Below, piece after piece: positions 1 through 6,663 of a stretch of 10,609 bases of DNA (position 1 is its first letter; every line of letters begins with the position of its first letter). The translations under genes were made by a program, and so were the position numbers. The stretch is from CAZWDL01 sp964632995 (GTDB lineage Bacteria; Bacteroidota; Bacteroidia; Chitinophagales; Saprospiraceae): positions 1-10,609 of the forward strand of contig CAZWDL010000181.1 in the NCBI GenBank assembly GCA_964632995.1, read 5' to 3'. The notes below the pieces were generated by a model that searched no databases, was not told the origin of the DNA, and saw nothing but the letters and a program-made list of their open reading frames with translations.

Positions 1-160
1 CTCTTCGCGTTTATTCTTACCTTGTTGTCTCCTCAGTGTCAATGAACTCTTTGGCTTTCAGCAAACAATCAAAGAGCCAACTGTTTGGCCTCCTGCTTGC
101 CTCGGGCAATATCTTTAAAAACTATCGTTTTTCAATCTTTTCCCAACACTTACTTTCGAA
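1..160 (-). promoter_or_regulatory. Probable leader of a stable-RNA (rRNA-like) operon starting left of the window
   Basis: No coding sequence is visible here. Read on the minus strand, the segment lies downstream of three promoter-like sites. At 37-47 it contains GTTCATTGACA, which resembles the antitermination boxA found before bacterial 16S genes (E. coli GCTCTTTAACA). Nearby is a short hairpin, GCCAA/TTGGC at 76-89, in a boxB-like position. Multiple tandem promoters followed by boxA and a short leader are typical of rRNA operons. The 16S gene itself is not in the window, so the assignment is inference. A tRNA operon or another strongly expressed gene is the main alternative. Confidence 0.4.
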
Positions 161-167
161 GGGAATG

Positions 168-198
168 CAAAGATAAAACGTTTTTGTTACTTATCAAA
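168..198 (-). promoter_or_regulatory. Bacteroidota-type promoter P1
   Basis: On the minus strand, TTTG (198-195) is followed after 19 nt by TATCTTTG (175-168). This is an exact match to the Bacteroidota consensus TTTG-N19-TAnnTTTG. It is the promoter closest to the left edge and fires leftward, away from serC. Confidence 0.62.
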
Positions 199-261
199 TT
201 TTTCAGGAAATTTTTTGTTACTTTTTTCTGAAAATCTGATTTTGCCTGTTCTTCAAAGTAT

Positions 262-281
262 CCAGACTTCATTAAGTCCGG
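262..281 (-). other. Hairpin between promoters P1 and P2
   Basis: In minus-strand RNA, CCGGACUU and AAGUCUGG pair over 8 bp (one G-U) around a 4-nt loop. No U-tract follows, so it is not a standard terminator. A second hairpin occupies the equivalent place between P2 and P3, which suggests a repeated promoter-hairpin module. Confidence 0.4.
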
Positions 282-302
282 CAGCTTTTCTGAAAGCGGC
301 TG

Positions 303-334
303 CAAATGTAAATTGATTTCAGATAATTTGCAAA
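303..334 (-). promoter_or_regulatory. Bacteroidota-type promoter P2
   Basis: On the minus strand, TTTG (334-331), a 20-nt spacer and TACATTTG (310-303) match the Bacteroidota promoter consensus. The bases around the expected start (AAGCGGCTGC on the plus strand) recur near P3, so the two look like copies of one promoter. Confidence 0.6.
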
Positions 335-372
335 CATTTCAAAGAAAACGTTCTAACTTTTTTTTCAAGATC

Positions 373-395
373 AGGATTTTCCCGTTGGAAATCCT
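373..395 (-). other. Hairpin between promoters P2 and P3
   Basis: AGGATTT (373-379) and AAATCCT (389-395) form a perfect 7-bp stem with a 9-nt loop. It lies between P3 and P2, just as the 262-281 hairpin lies between P2 and P1. Its role is unknown; it could be a processing or transcript-structure element. Confidence 0.35.
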
Positions 396-417
396 TTGCT
401 TCCTTTTGAAGCGGATG

Positions 418-449
418 CGAATGTAAATCTACTTTTTGGTTTCTGCAAT
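418..449 (-). promoter_or_regulatory. Bacteroidota-type promoter P3 (weaker match)
   Basis: On the minus strand, ATTG (449-446), a 20-nt spacer and TACATTCG (425-418) differ by one base from the -7 consensus TAnnTTTG and carry TTG rather than TTTG at -33. The flanking GAAGCGGATGC repeats the context of P2. This is the most distal of the three leftward promoters. Confidence 0.48.
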
Positions 450-549
450 ACCCGGGGCATTTTTTTTGTCTTTTTTCTACGGACCGGCCCCACATGCCAT
501 TAAATTGTAAGAAGTGATTACCGGCTATGCGCCTACATACAAAAAAGGC

Positions 550-557
550 TATTTTTG
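550..557 (+). promoter_or_regulatory. Candidate -7 box for serC
   Basis: TATTTTTG matches TAnnTTTG and lies 38 nt before the serC ATG. No TTTG or TTG occurs 19-20 nt upstream, so only half of the promoter signature is present. Confidence 0.4.
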
Positions 558-595
558 CAGCGTTTCCTCAATACCTATACTACAAAACAGATAAA

Positions 596-1675
596 ATGAA
601 AAAACACAACTTTAGCGCAGGCCCCGCCATACTTCCCGGGCCCGTTTTTGAACAGGCGGCGCAAGCTGTAAAGGATCTCAACGGCATCGGTTTGTCCCTG
701 CTGGAGATTTCTCATCGCAGCCCGGAGTTTACAGCAGTACTTCAAGAAGCAGAGACGCTCGTTCGGGACTTGCTGCACGTCAGTGAAGAATACGCGGTAC
801 TGTTTTTACAGGGAGGCGCCAGTTCTCAGTTCTTCATGACGGCGATGAATCTGTTACCGGAAGATGCGACCGCCGCTTACCTGGATACGGGCAGCTGGTC
901 GAATAAAGCGATCAAGGAGGCAAAGCTATTCGGGAAAGTGGAAGTGCCTGCATCTTCGAAGGAAGCCAATTATACGTACATTCCGAAAGATTACGAGCTG
1001 TCACCGGGCCTCCGGTATGTTCACCTGACCAGCAACAATACCATATTCGGCACCCAGTATCATAGTTGGCCGGAGACCGATGCACCCTTTGTTGCCGACA
1101 TGTCTTCCGATATATTCAGCCGCCCGCTGGACGTCAGCCGCTTTGACGTTATCTACGCCGGTGCGCAGAAAAACCTGGGCCCGGCGGGGGTTACGCTGGT
1201 GATCGTGCGCAAAAGCGCCCTTGGCAAAGTCGAACGCAGCATACCCACCATGCTCGATTACCGAACACATATCAAAAAGCACAGCGCCTTTAACACGCCG
1301 CCGGTATTCCCGATCTACGTCTCCATGCTGACGCTCCGCTGGGTTAAGGCTAACGGCGGACTGGAGGCGATGGCCAAACGCGCCGATGAACGAGCACGCC
1401 TTATCTATGATGAGATCGATCGAAACCCGCTTTTCCGCGGCACCGTCACGGATGAGGCCGACCGCTCTAAGATGAACGCTACTTTTGTCATGACGGAAGG
1501 AAAAGAGTCCCTGCAGGAAGACTTCCTCAAAACCTGTAAGGAAGCTAATATTGCCGGCATTAAAGGACACCGCTCCGTGGGCGGATTCCGCGCCTCCATG
1601 TACAACGCCATGCCACTGGAGAGTGTGCAGCTCTTAGTGGAAGTGATGCGGAATTTTGAGAAAGAAAAGGGGTAA
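596..1675 (+). CDS. serC: Phosphoserine aminotransferase
   Basis: A 359-residue PLP-dependent class V aminotransferase of normal family length. SerC converts 3-phosphohydroxypyruvate plus glutamate to O-phosphoserine plus 2-oxoglutarate in serine synthesis. In many bacteria it also acts in DXP-dependent PLP synthesis. Visible hallmarks are the N-terminal NFSAGPAILP, the phosphate/cofactor-binding GGASSQFF (about 73-80), the Schiff-base lysine in YAGAQKNLGPAG (about K192), and the C-terminal GHRSVGGFRASMYNAMP. The frame stays open upstream to 527, but the extra 23 residues do not resemble the family and would include the -7 box. The ATG at 596, which gives MKKHNFSAGP, is therefore chosen. There is no Shine-Dalgarno, only an A-rich leader, as usual in Bacteroidota. 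No serA partner lies beside it in this window. Confidence 0.96.
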   Translation: MKKHNFSAGPAILPGPVFEQAAQAVKDLNGIGLSLLEISHRSPEFTAVLQEAETLVRDLLHVSEEYAVLFLQGGASSQFFMTAMNLLPEDATAAYLDTGSWSNKAIKEAKLFGKVEVPASSKEANYTYIPKDYELSPGLRYVHLTSNNTIFGTQYHSWPETDAPFVADMSSDIFSRPLDVSRFDVIYAGAQKNLGPAGVTLVIVRKSALGKVERSIPTMLDYRTHIKKHSAFNTPPVFPIYVSMLTLRWVKANGGLEAMAKRADERARLIYDEIDRNPLFRGTVTDEADRSKMNATFVMTEGKESLQEDFLKTCKEANIAGIKGHRSVGGFRASMYNAMPLESVQLLVEVMRNFEKEKG

Positions 1676-1789
1676 TGCCTGAAATTTTGAGTTGCTGTGT
1701 TCTTTGATCTTCCCAGCTCCGGAAATCCGGACCAGAATTCAGGATATTCTATCGGCCGAATCGGGAGGAATGAGAATCCAAGCTATTCT

Positions 1790-1797
1790 TATCTTTG
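1790..1797 (+). promoter_or_regulatory. Possible -7 box abutting the metallopeptidase start
   Basis: TATCTTTG fits TAnnTTTG exactly, but its end is only 4 nt from the ATG at 1802 and no -33 element is seen. If active, transcription would start at or just inside the coding region, giving a near-leaderless mRNA or favouring the in-frame ATG at 1823. Confidence 0.25.
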
Positions 1798-1801
1798 GAC
1801 T

Positions 1802-2542
1802 ATGAGTCGAACAGTCAAGACAATGCGCATGGAAATTGCCGGTCACCAGGTGCCGGTCAAGGTGCACCGGGAGCGAAGAAGGAATATCCGGGCAGCAGTG
1901 GGTAAAGACAGCTTTATTCTGCGGATACCGTCCCGGCTATCCCCTCGTCAGGAAGAGGAAGGGCTGGAATGGTTCCGCAACTGGGCGCAGAAGACGCTGC
2001 AGCGCAACGCGGAGCTGGTCACTCAATTCAACGGCCGCACTTACCGCGATGGGGAAGTCATGCAGGTGGGAAAGCGATCGTATGAACTACGCTTGCAATA
2101 CGCCGACCGGAAAACCCACGCCGGCCGGCTGCACGACGGGGTTATCGAGCTCGAGTTAAGCAAGCGGCAATCGGGGCCGGAGCTCAGCAAAAGCATACGC
2201 ACCCTGCTGAGCCGCATCGTGGCTCAGGACTTTCTCCCTGCCATCACCCGCCGGGTGCACGAGCTGAACGATCGCTATTTTCAGAAAAAGATCAAAGGTG
2301 TCCGCCTGAAGTACAACCATTCCAACTGGGGCAGCTGTTCCAACAGCGGCAACATCAACCTCTCCACCCGCCTCCTTTTTGCCCCCGAAGAGGTGATTGA
2401 CTACGTCATCATCCACGAGCTGGCCCACCTGCAGGAAATGAACCACTCGCCCCGCTTCTGGAAAATGGTGGCCAGGGCGATGCCGGATTACAAAGAGAAG
2501 GAAAAGTGGTTGAAGGAGAATAGAGACCGCTGTGATTTTTGA
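1802..2542 (+). CDS. YgjP/SprT-like zinc metallopeptidase (DUF45, M48-type annotation)
   Basis: A 246-residue predicted cytoplasmic metal-dependent hydrolase. The C-terminal half carries the family signature: NHSNWGSCS (about 182-190), an INL..RL strand, and the zinc motif HELAH (H205, E206, H209) followed by a third ligand, H215, in NHSPRFW. No signal peptide or membrane segment is visible. E. coli YgjP is a family member; its physiological substrate is poorly known, so none is proposed here. The ATG at 1802 (MSRTVKTMRM) is preferred over an upstream in-frame GTG at 1697, whose extra 35 residues are unlike the family. ATGs at 1823 or 1829 are possible alternatives. The gene lies 126 bp after serC on the same strand and may be co-transcribed with it. 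A transposon-like element begins only 6 bp after its stop codon. Confidence 0.88.
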   Translation: MSRTVKTMRMEIAGHQVPVKVHRERRRNIRAAVGKDSFILRIPSRLSPRQEEEGLEWFRNWAQKTLQRNAELVTQFNGRTYRDGEVMQVGKRSYELRLQYADRKTHAGRLHDGVIELELSKRQSGPELSKSIRTLLSRIVAQDFLPAITRRVHELNDRYFQKKIKGVRLKYNHSNWGSCSNSGNINLSTRLLFAPEEVIDYVIIHELAHLQEMNHSPRFWKMVARAMPDYKEKEKWLKENRDRCDF

Positions 2543-2548
2543 GTTTAG

Positions 2549-2739
2549 CCCGGATTATTCATGGGTTCTTCGTCATGAGAGGCCAAAGTGGTTGCCAGGC
2601 TTGGGCTCCCGCCCAGACGGGCAGGCAGGAATGAGGCACGGAGGCGTATTCCCAGATACGGTGAGTACCGAATGACGAGGACACCCGAGAATGGCGGGCA
2701 GTTTGGCTTCGTAATAGATTAATCCATGAATAATCCGGG
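2549..2739. mobile_element. Small non-autonomous transposon-like element (MITE-like, 191 bp)
   Basis: The ends are perfect 16-bp inverted repeats: CCCGGATTATTCATGG at 2549-2564 and its complement at 2724-2739. Both ends are bordered by TTAG (2545-2548 and 2740-2743), consistent with a 4-bp target-site duplication. No convincing protein is encoded inside, so mobilisation would need a transposase in trans. The C-rich ends and 4-bp duplication recall IS1380-type elements, but that family assignment is a guess. The insertion lies immediately behind the metallopeptidase stop codon and may have separated it from its original terminator. Confidence 0.65.
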
Positions 2740-2743
2740 TTAG

Positions 2744-2898
2744 ATGATAGAAGGGAGCTGTCCTCCAAGGAGACGGGGGGAGAACGCGGCAACCTTTAAC
2801 CTGGTGAAGCGAAGAGTGGTCAAGCCATCCCCTGCTTTGCTCTCCGAAGCTCTGACGCAGGTAGAGAAGACTACTGTTCAGCGGATCTGGAAGTCCAG
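2744..2898. other. Intergenic remainder, nothing recognised
   Basis: This stretch lies between the transposon-like element and the terminator of the ribosomal operon. I see no credible gene, promoter box or repeat in it. The open frames that cross it are antisense or out-of-frame shadows with no family features. Confidence 0.4.
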
Positions 2899-2944
2899 GA
2901 AAAAAATAAAGGCCGATTGCGCAAACGATATGCACAACCGGCCT
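2899..2944 (-). terminator. Rho-independent terminator of the rpsF-rpsR-rplI operon
   Basis: Reading the minus strand, AGGCCGGTTG and CAATCGGCCT form a 10-bp stem with one mismatch. The stem is followed at once by TTTATTTTTTT. It starts about 30 nt after the rplI stop codon, exactly where an operon terminator is expected. Confidence 0.82.
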
Positions 2945-2974
2945 GATGTATTTCCGAGGGCTAAGAAAACTTAC

Positions 2975-3421
2975 TTACTCCGCCACCACTTCGAAGTAGA
3001 CTTTAATATCTACATCCGGATGCAGATTGAGCTCAGCGGTGTAGGTACCCAGGGTTTTGATTTCCTCGGGCATTTCGATCTTTTTGCGATCCACTTCGAT
3101 GCCCAGTTGTTCTTCCAGCGCGTTGGCAATTTGAATGTTGGTTACGCTGCCGAAGATTTTTTCACTGGTACCTGATTTCGCTCCAATCTTAAGCACTTTG
3201 CCTTCCAGCTTTTCTTTCAATTCTTCGAACTCGGCCCGCCGGGCGAGGAGTTCCTCTTCTTCCTTGCGCTTAATTTCATTGAGCTTGGCGCTGTTGGATT
3301 CATTAGCGACGATTGCGAGTCGCTGCGGGATGAGGTAGTTGCGAGCGTAGCCGGGCTTAACGTCCACCACCTCGTGCTTTTCCCCTACTTTTTCTACGTC
3401 CTTGAGCAGAATAATTTCCAT
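2975..3421 (-). CDS. rplI: 50S ribosomal protein bL9
   Basis: A 148-residue protein of normal bL9 length. The N-terminal domain carries the hallmark VDVKPGYARNYLIPQ, which binds 23S rRNA near the base of the L1 stalk. Next comes a long charged helix (about residues 45-75, rich in E/K/R). The C-terminal globular domain includes AKSGTSEKIFGSVT, typical of the family. It is the last gene of the rpsF-rpsR-rplI operon, 30 bp after rpsR, and a strong hairpin terminator follows it. Nothing in the sequence suggests loss of function. Confidence 0.96.
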   Translation of the reverse strand: MEIILLKDVEKVGEKHEVVDVKPGYARNYLIPQRLAIVANESNSAKLNEIKRKEEEELLARRAEFEELKEKLEGKVLKIGAKSGTSEKIFGSVTNIQIANALEEQLGIEVDRKKIEMPEEIKTLGTYTAELNLHPDVDIKVYFEVVAE

Positions 3422-3451
3422 GACGATGAGGAATTTGAGCGTTTAAAGATC

Positions 3452-3718
3452 TTATTTAAGCAGGTCGGTAACATAGGGCAGCATAGCAAGGTGACGGGCG
3501 CGTTTGACGGCGCTGGCCACTTTGCGCTGGTACTTCAGCGAGTTGCCGGTGATGCGCCGAGGCAGGATCTTGCCCTGTTCATTGACAAACTGCTTCAGGA
3601 AATCCGGATCTTTATAATCGATGTATTTGATCCCGTAGCGCTTGAAGCGGCAATACTTTTGGCGCTTTTGACCGATCTTTGGATTACTGAGAAATTTTAT
3701 ATCGTCTCTGGATGCCAT
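3452..3718 (-). CDS. rpsR: 30S ribosomal protein bS18
   Basis: An 88-residue bS18 with the conserved core YCRFKRYGIKYIDYKD, then GKILPRRITGNSLKYQRK and KRARHLAMLPY. bS18 dimerises with bS6 on the 30S platform next to the 3' end of 16S rRNA. In studied Bacteroidota, bS18, bS6 and bS21 help hold the anti-Shine-Dalgarno tail away from mRNA. That fits the lack of Shine-Dalgarno sequences in this window, although the role of this particular protein is inferred. It sits 42 bp after rpsF and 30 bp before rplI, in the usual order. Confidence 0.97.
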   Translation of the reverse strand: MASRDDIKFLSNPKIGQKRQKYCRFKRYGIKYIDYKDPDFLKQFVNEQGKILPRRITGNSLKYQRKVASAVKRARHLAMLPYVTDLLK

Positions 3719-3760
3719 TGTTTTTAATTTTAAAAATTAGAAAATGAAAAAAGCGGCGGC

Positions 3761-4210
3761 TTATTCTTCCTCTTCTTTCGCAGACTTCGACTTTCCTTTA
3801 CTCTTTCCTTTACTTCGTCCTCTTTCCCTGTCGTTGTCTTTGCTTCTTTCCTTGCCGTTGTCCTTTTTCTTTTTGCTGTTTCCGATCAAGCCTTTGCGCT
3901 TGTCCTCGTTGTACTTGACGCCGTACTTATCGAGGGCGACCGTCAGAAAACGCATGATGCGTTCGTCGCGACGCATTGACAATTCTGCTTCGGGGATGAG
4001 ATCGCCGTTCGGCGCTTTGAACTCAATGCAGTAGTACTCACCGGAAGTACGCTTGTTAATCGGGTAGGCCAGTTGGCGCAACCCGATCTTGTCCACATGA
4101 ACGATCTCGCCATTGCTTTTGAAGAGATCGACATATGTCTGAGCTGTCGCTTCTATTTCATCCCTCGACAGCACAGGGTCTACGATGAAGGTAACTTCGT
4201 AATTTTTCAT
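3761..4210 (-). CDS. rpsF: 30S ribosomal protein bS6 with a charged C-terminal tail
   Basis: A 149-residue bS6, longer than typical family members. Residues 1 to about 102 form the normal ferredoxin-like fold (MKNYEVTFIVDP, YPINKRTSGEYY, SMRRDERIMRFLTVALDKYG) that pairs with bS18 on the 30S platform. From about residue 103 the sequence becomes a low-complexity tail of K, S, R, G and D ending in four glutamates, so it is probably disordered. It is the first gene of the operon and is preceded by a good promoter. No ssb or priB gene lies between rpsF and rpsR, unlike in some other phyla. The tail could contact rRNA, but nothing here proves this. Confidence 0.95.
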   Translation of the reverse strand: MKNYEVTFIVDPVLSRDEIEATAQTYVDLFKSNGEIVHVDKIGLRQLAYPINKRTSGEYYCIEFKAPNGDLIPEAELSMRRDERIMRFLTVALDKYGVKYNEDKRKGLIGNSKKKKDNGKERSKDNDRERGRSKGKSKGKSKSAKEEEE

Positions 4211-4252
4211 CTTGGATCAGACATAAAATTGTTAAATAATAAAATTGGCGTG

Positions 4253-4283
4253 CAAAGGTAAGTATTTTCTGGCAACGAACCAA
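4253..4283 (-). promoter_or_regulatory. Promoter of the rpsF-rpsR-rplI operon
   Basis: On the minus strand, TTG (4283-4281), a 20-nt spacer and TACCTTTG (4260-4253) match the Bacteroidota promoter consensus. The -7 box ends about 42 nt before the rpsF ATG, leaving an AT-rich leader. Confidence 0.68.
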
Positions 4284-4371
4284 CAAGTAGCTGAAAAAGA
4301 ATGAATTCCTGGCTGGCTGCTTACCCTGAGCTGCCGCCACTCTTCCTTCAGTCTCTTTTTCTGCCAGCTGA

Positions 4372-6324
4372 TCAGCGTTTTACCGCTACGGTCAGGGTTT
4401 TGTCGTAATCTCCCTGAATGACCGGTGACTGCCGGTAGCCGGTATAGGTGCGTACGTTAGCTTTGACGAAATCGTACAGTTCCTGAATAGTAACGAGGTC
4501 ATTGCCGTTGCCGTCGGCCTCTCCTTTCAGTCCGCGAATGAGGAAATGGCTGAAGACGCCCTGCCGCAGGCCGCTGGACTCCAGGGAGGTTTCATCCGAT
4601 TTGGAAGACATGATCAGGGCGGTACCGGGTTGGGCTTTCGCCAAATTTTCGTAATAGGCGCTCAGCAGGGAAGGTAATTCAGCGCTGCCCCGCATAGCCA
4701 GCAAGCTACCCGAATGGCAGGCATCGGCGATACAGAGTTTGAATCTGGCCGGGCTTTTGCGAAGGATATCGTTGACCTCTTCGTGAAACAGCTTATTATT
4801 ATAACCGTCAAAATCGAATGGAAGAAAGGAGCCCTTGAGGCCGTGGCCCGAGAAGTAAAGCAGCACCAGGTCGTTGGGGCCGGCCTGGCCAAAGGTGTTC
4901 TCCATGGCATCGACGATATTTTTTTTAGTGGCGTCCTCGTCGATGAGAATGCGGATGCGGCTGTCGTCGAGAGCGCCGCCTTCGGGGCTTTTTAAGAAAG
5001 CGTAAATGCGGTAGGCATCGTCGTCGGTATAGCGCAGAACCGGCATGTGATTGTAGGAGGCCACTCCTATAATGACGGCCCATACATTGACTTTATTCGG
5101 CGAGGCCCCGGTAATTTGCTGATCCGGCATTTGGCCGGGCGAGGCCGTATCACCGGCGAAGGCGCCGTTCACCCATCGCCCGCTCACACTGGATCCATCA
5201 TTCAGAAAAAGCGTCCCCCTTCCGTTGAATGCCGCTTCGGCCATTTCTCCTTCATAGCGTTCGCCGTTGGTATAGTACACGATACCGCGCCCGTGAGGCA
5301 GAAAATTTTTAAAGGCTCCCACGTATTTCGAACCGTCTCGGAATAGATAGGCCCCGTATCCGTCTTCGCAGTTGCCGTTGATACAACCGGGTTGGGGAGT
5401 AGTGCTGAGCGGGCCTGCGTATTCGCCCTCGCGCCACTGGCCCTCTTTGGTTTTACCATCTTTGAACTCCATGCGTCCTCGTCCATGCGGATAACCGGCT
5501 TTAAAAGTGCCGATGTAGGTATCGCCGTCGATGTAATGGAAGCGGCCCCATCCTTCCGGTTTACCCTGCAGAAATTGTCCGTCGTACCGGCTGCCGTTGG
5601 GATAAGCGAAGACGCCCTGACCGTTCAGGCAATCACCGGTGATGCACCCCGACTGAATTTCAGTTCCGTCACTGTTTGATTCCTCGTTATTGATTACTTC
5701 AGCGACCAGGTTGCCGACTTGATCAACAGGTTGTCCGGTTTTCCAACTACCGGTGCGCTTTCTGCCGTCGGGATAGGTTTTAGTTCCTTTCCCTTCCGGG
5801 TACCGGTGCATCCACTCTCCCTGATACTTGCTTCCGTCAGAGTAATAACAGACTCCTACACCGTGGATTTCACCATTGCGGAACTCGCCGATATAAATCG
5901 CTCCGCTCGGATAGATATAGATGCCCTTTCCATTTCGGCAATCACCGGAAATACAGCCGGCCCCCTCTCCTCCTCTGGCAACGTATTCTTCCATACGGCC
6001 AATTTGCTCTACGCGCTTGATCAGCCGTCCTTTTTCCCACAGTCCCTCCAGGCGGGTTCCGTCTTTAAACAACTTGAAGCCTTCGCCGTGGGGCAGATCA
6101 TTGGCCCAGTGTCCCTGATAGCGGCTGCCGTTTTTATAGTAAAATGTTCCTTTCCCGTGTTTTTGCGATTTCCAGAAATCGCCGATGTAGCGATCGCCGT
6201 CGGCATAAAGTAAAACACCTTTGCCATTTTGGCAATCGCCGGATAAGCACTGCGCTATTCCGCAATTTGCCAAAAGAAAAATAATCCAAGCTGTAACACC
6301 TATTTTTTTCATGGGCCTGTACAT
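4372..6324 (-). CDS. Exported MORN-repeat protein with C-terminal caspase-like (C14) domain, paralogue 1
   Basis: A 650-residue protein. An N-terminal signal peptide (about 1-25, hydrophobic core TAWIIFLLAN) implies export. Residues 26-390 form four supra-repeats. Each opens with C-x-x-G-x-C-x-x-G-x-G (cysteines at 26/31, 124/129, 227/232, 314/319) and continues with MORN repeats of about 23 residues (YxGxxxxxxxHGxG type). Residues 412-650 are a caspase-fold peptidase: VWAVIIGVASY, a catalytic His in YFSGHG (H494) and a catalytic Cys in DACHSGS (C536). The dyad is intact, so cysteine-protease activity is plausible; prokaryotic caspase homologues often cleave after basic residues, but the specificity here is unknown. 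No T9SS or anchor domain is seen at the C-terminus. The start could instead be the ATG at 6312 (MKKIGV). It is a close relative of the gene 339 bp upstream on the same strand. Confidence 0.88.
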   Translation of the reverse strand: MYRPMKKIGVTAWIIFLLANCGIAQCLSGDCQNGKGVLLYADGDRYIGDFWKSQKHGKGTFYYKNGSRYQGHWANDLPHGEGFKLFKDGTRLEGLWEKGRLIKRVEQIGRMEEYVARGGEGAGCISGDCRNGKGIYIYPSGAIYIGEFRNGEIHGVGVCYYSDGSKYQGEWMHRYPEGKGTKTYPDGRKRTGSWKTGQPVDQVGNLVAEVINNEESNSDGTEIQSGCITGDCLNGQGVFAYPNGSRYDGQFLQGKPEGWGRFHYIDGDTYIGTFKAGYPHGRGRMEFKDGKTKEGQWREGEYAGPLSTTPQPGCINGNCEDGYGAYLFRDGSKYVGAFKNFLPHGRGIVYYTNGERYEGEMAEAAFNGRGTLFLNDGSSVSGRWVNGAFAGDTASPGQMPDQQITGASPNKVNVWAVIIGVASYNHMPVLRYTDDDAYRIYAFLKSPEGGALDDSRIRILIDEDATKKNIVDAMENTFGQAGPNDLVLLYFSGHGLKGSFLPFDFDGYNNKLFHEEVNDILRKSPARFKLCIADACHSGSLLAMRGSAELPSLLSAYYENLAKAQPGTALIMSSKSDETSLESSGLRQGVFSHFLIRGLKGEADGNGNDLVTIQELYDFVKANVRTYTGYRQSPVIQGDYDKTLTVAVKR

Positions 6325-6663
6325 TTGAAAGCTGTACTAAAACAATCTGACTATTGCCGGCACGCTACTCCTGCTTTCATTTCTCGAAGTAGCTGTGCTA
6401 ATTAATAGGGGGAAAGTAACCGGAGATCGATTCACTGTTCGAGTGAAACAAACGGAGAGGGAAAGATAAGTCTCAAACTGATTGATTTGATCAAGCCCCT
6501 TCTCTCAGCACATAAAAATATGACATTTTTTTCGATATCTCATAAGCAGTGGTTTAAACTTTCTTCATTCCGTCGAAGGCGATCCCTTGTGGGTTCTGGC
6601 GAGGCTCTTTTCCGACTGCCTACCTGGAAGATACCGTAATAAAATGCCAAGAATGAAGTATTA
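6325..6663. other. Gap between the two MORN-caspase genes
   Basis: This 339-bp stretch has no credible gene. I found no full Bacteroidota promoter: on the minus strand there are only partial -7 boxes (TATCTTTC at 6468-6461 and a TTACTTTC-like site), neither with a correctly spaced -33 element. There is no hairpin with a T-tract, so it is unclear whether the downstream gene has its own promoter or is co-transcribed. No leftover MORN or caspase coding sequence is recognisable. Confidence 0.4.

Noticed and set aside
527..595. N-terminal extension of SerC starting at 527
   Set aside because: The 23 extra residues do not resemble SerC, and the frame there overlaps the candidate -7 box at 550-557.
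1001..1570. Open frame of 189 codons antisense to serC
   Set aside because: serC is unmistakable on the other strand, and this frame shows no domain.
2573..2935. Open frame of 120 codons on the minus strand across the transposon-like element
   Set aside because: It runs through the inverted repeat and into the operon terminator, has no family features and is Pro/Ser/Cys-rich as shadow frames often are.
4294..4338. Terminator for MORN-caspase paralogue 1
   Set aside because: A GC-rich imperfect stem (4311-4320 with 4330-4338) exists, but it has a bulge and a mismatch. The nearest T-tract on the minus strand is about 11 nt away, which is too weak to annotate.
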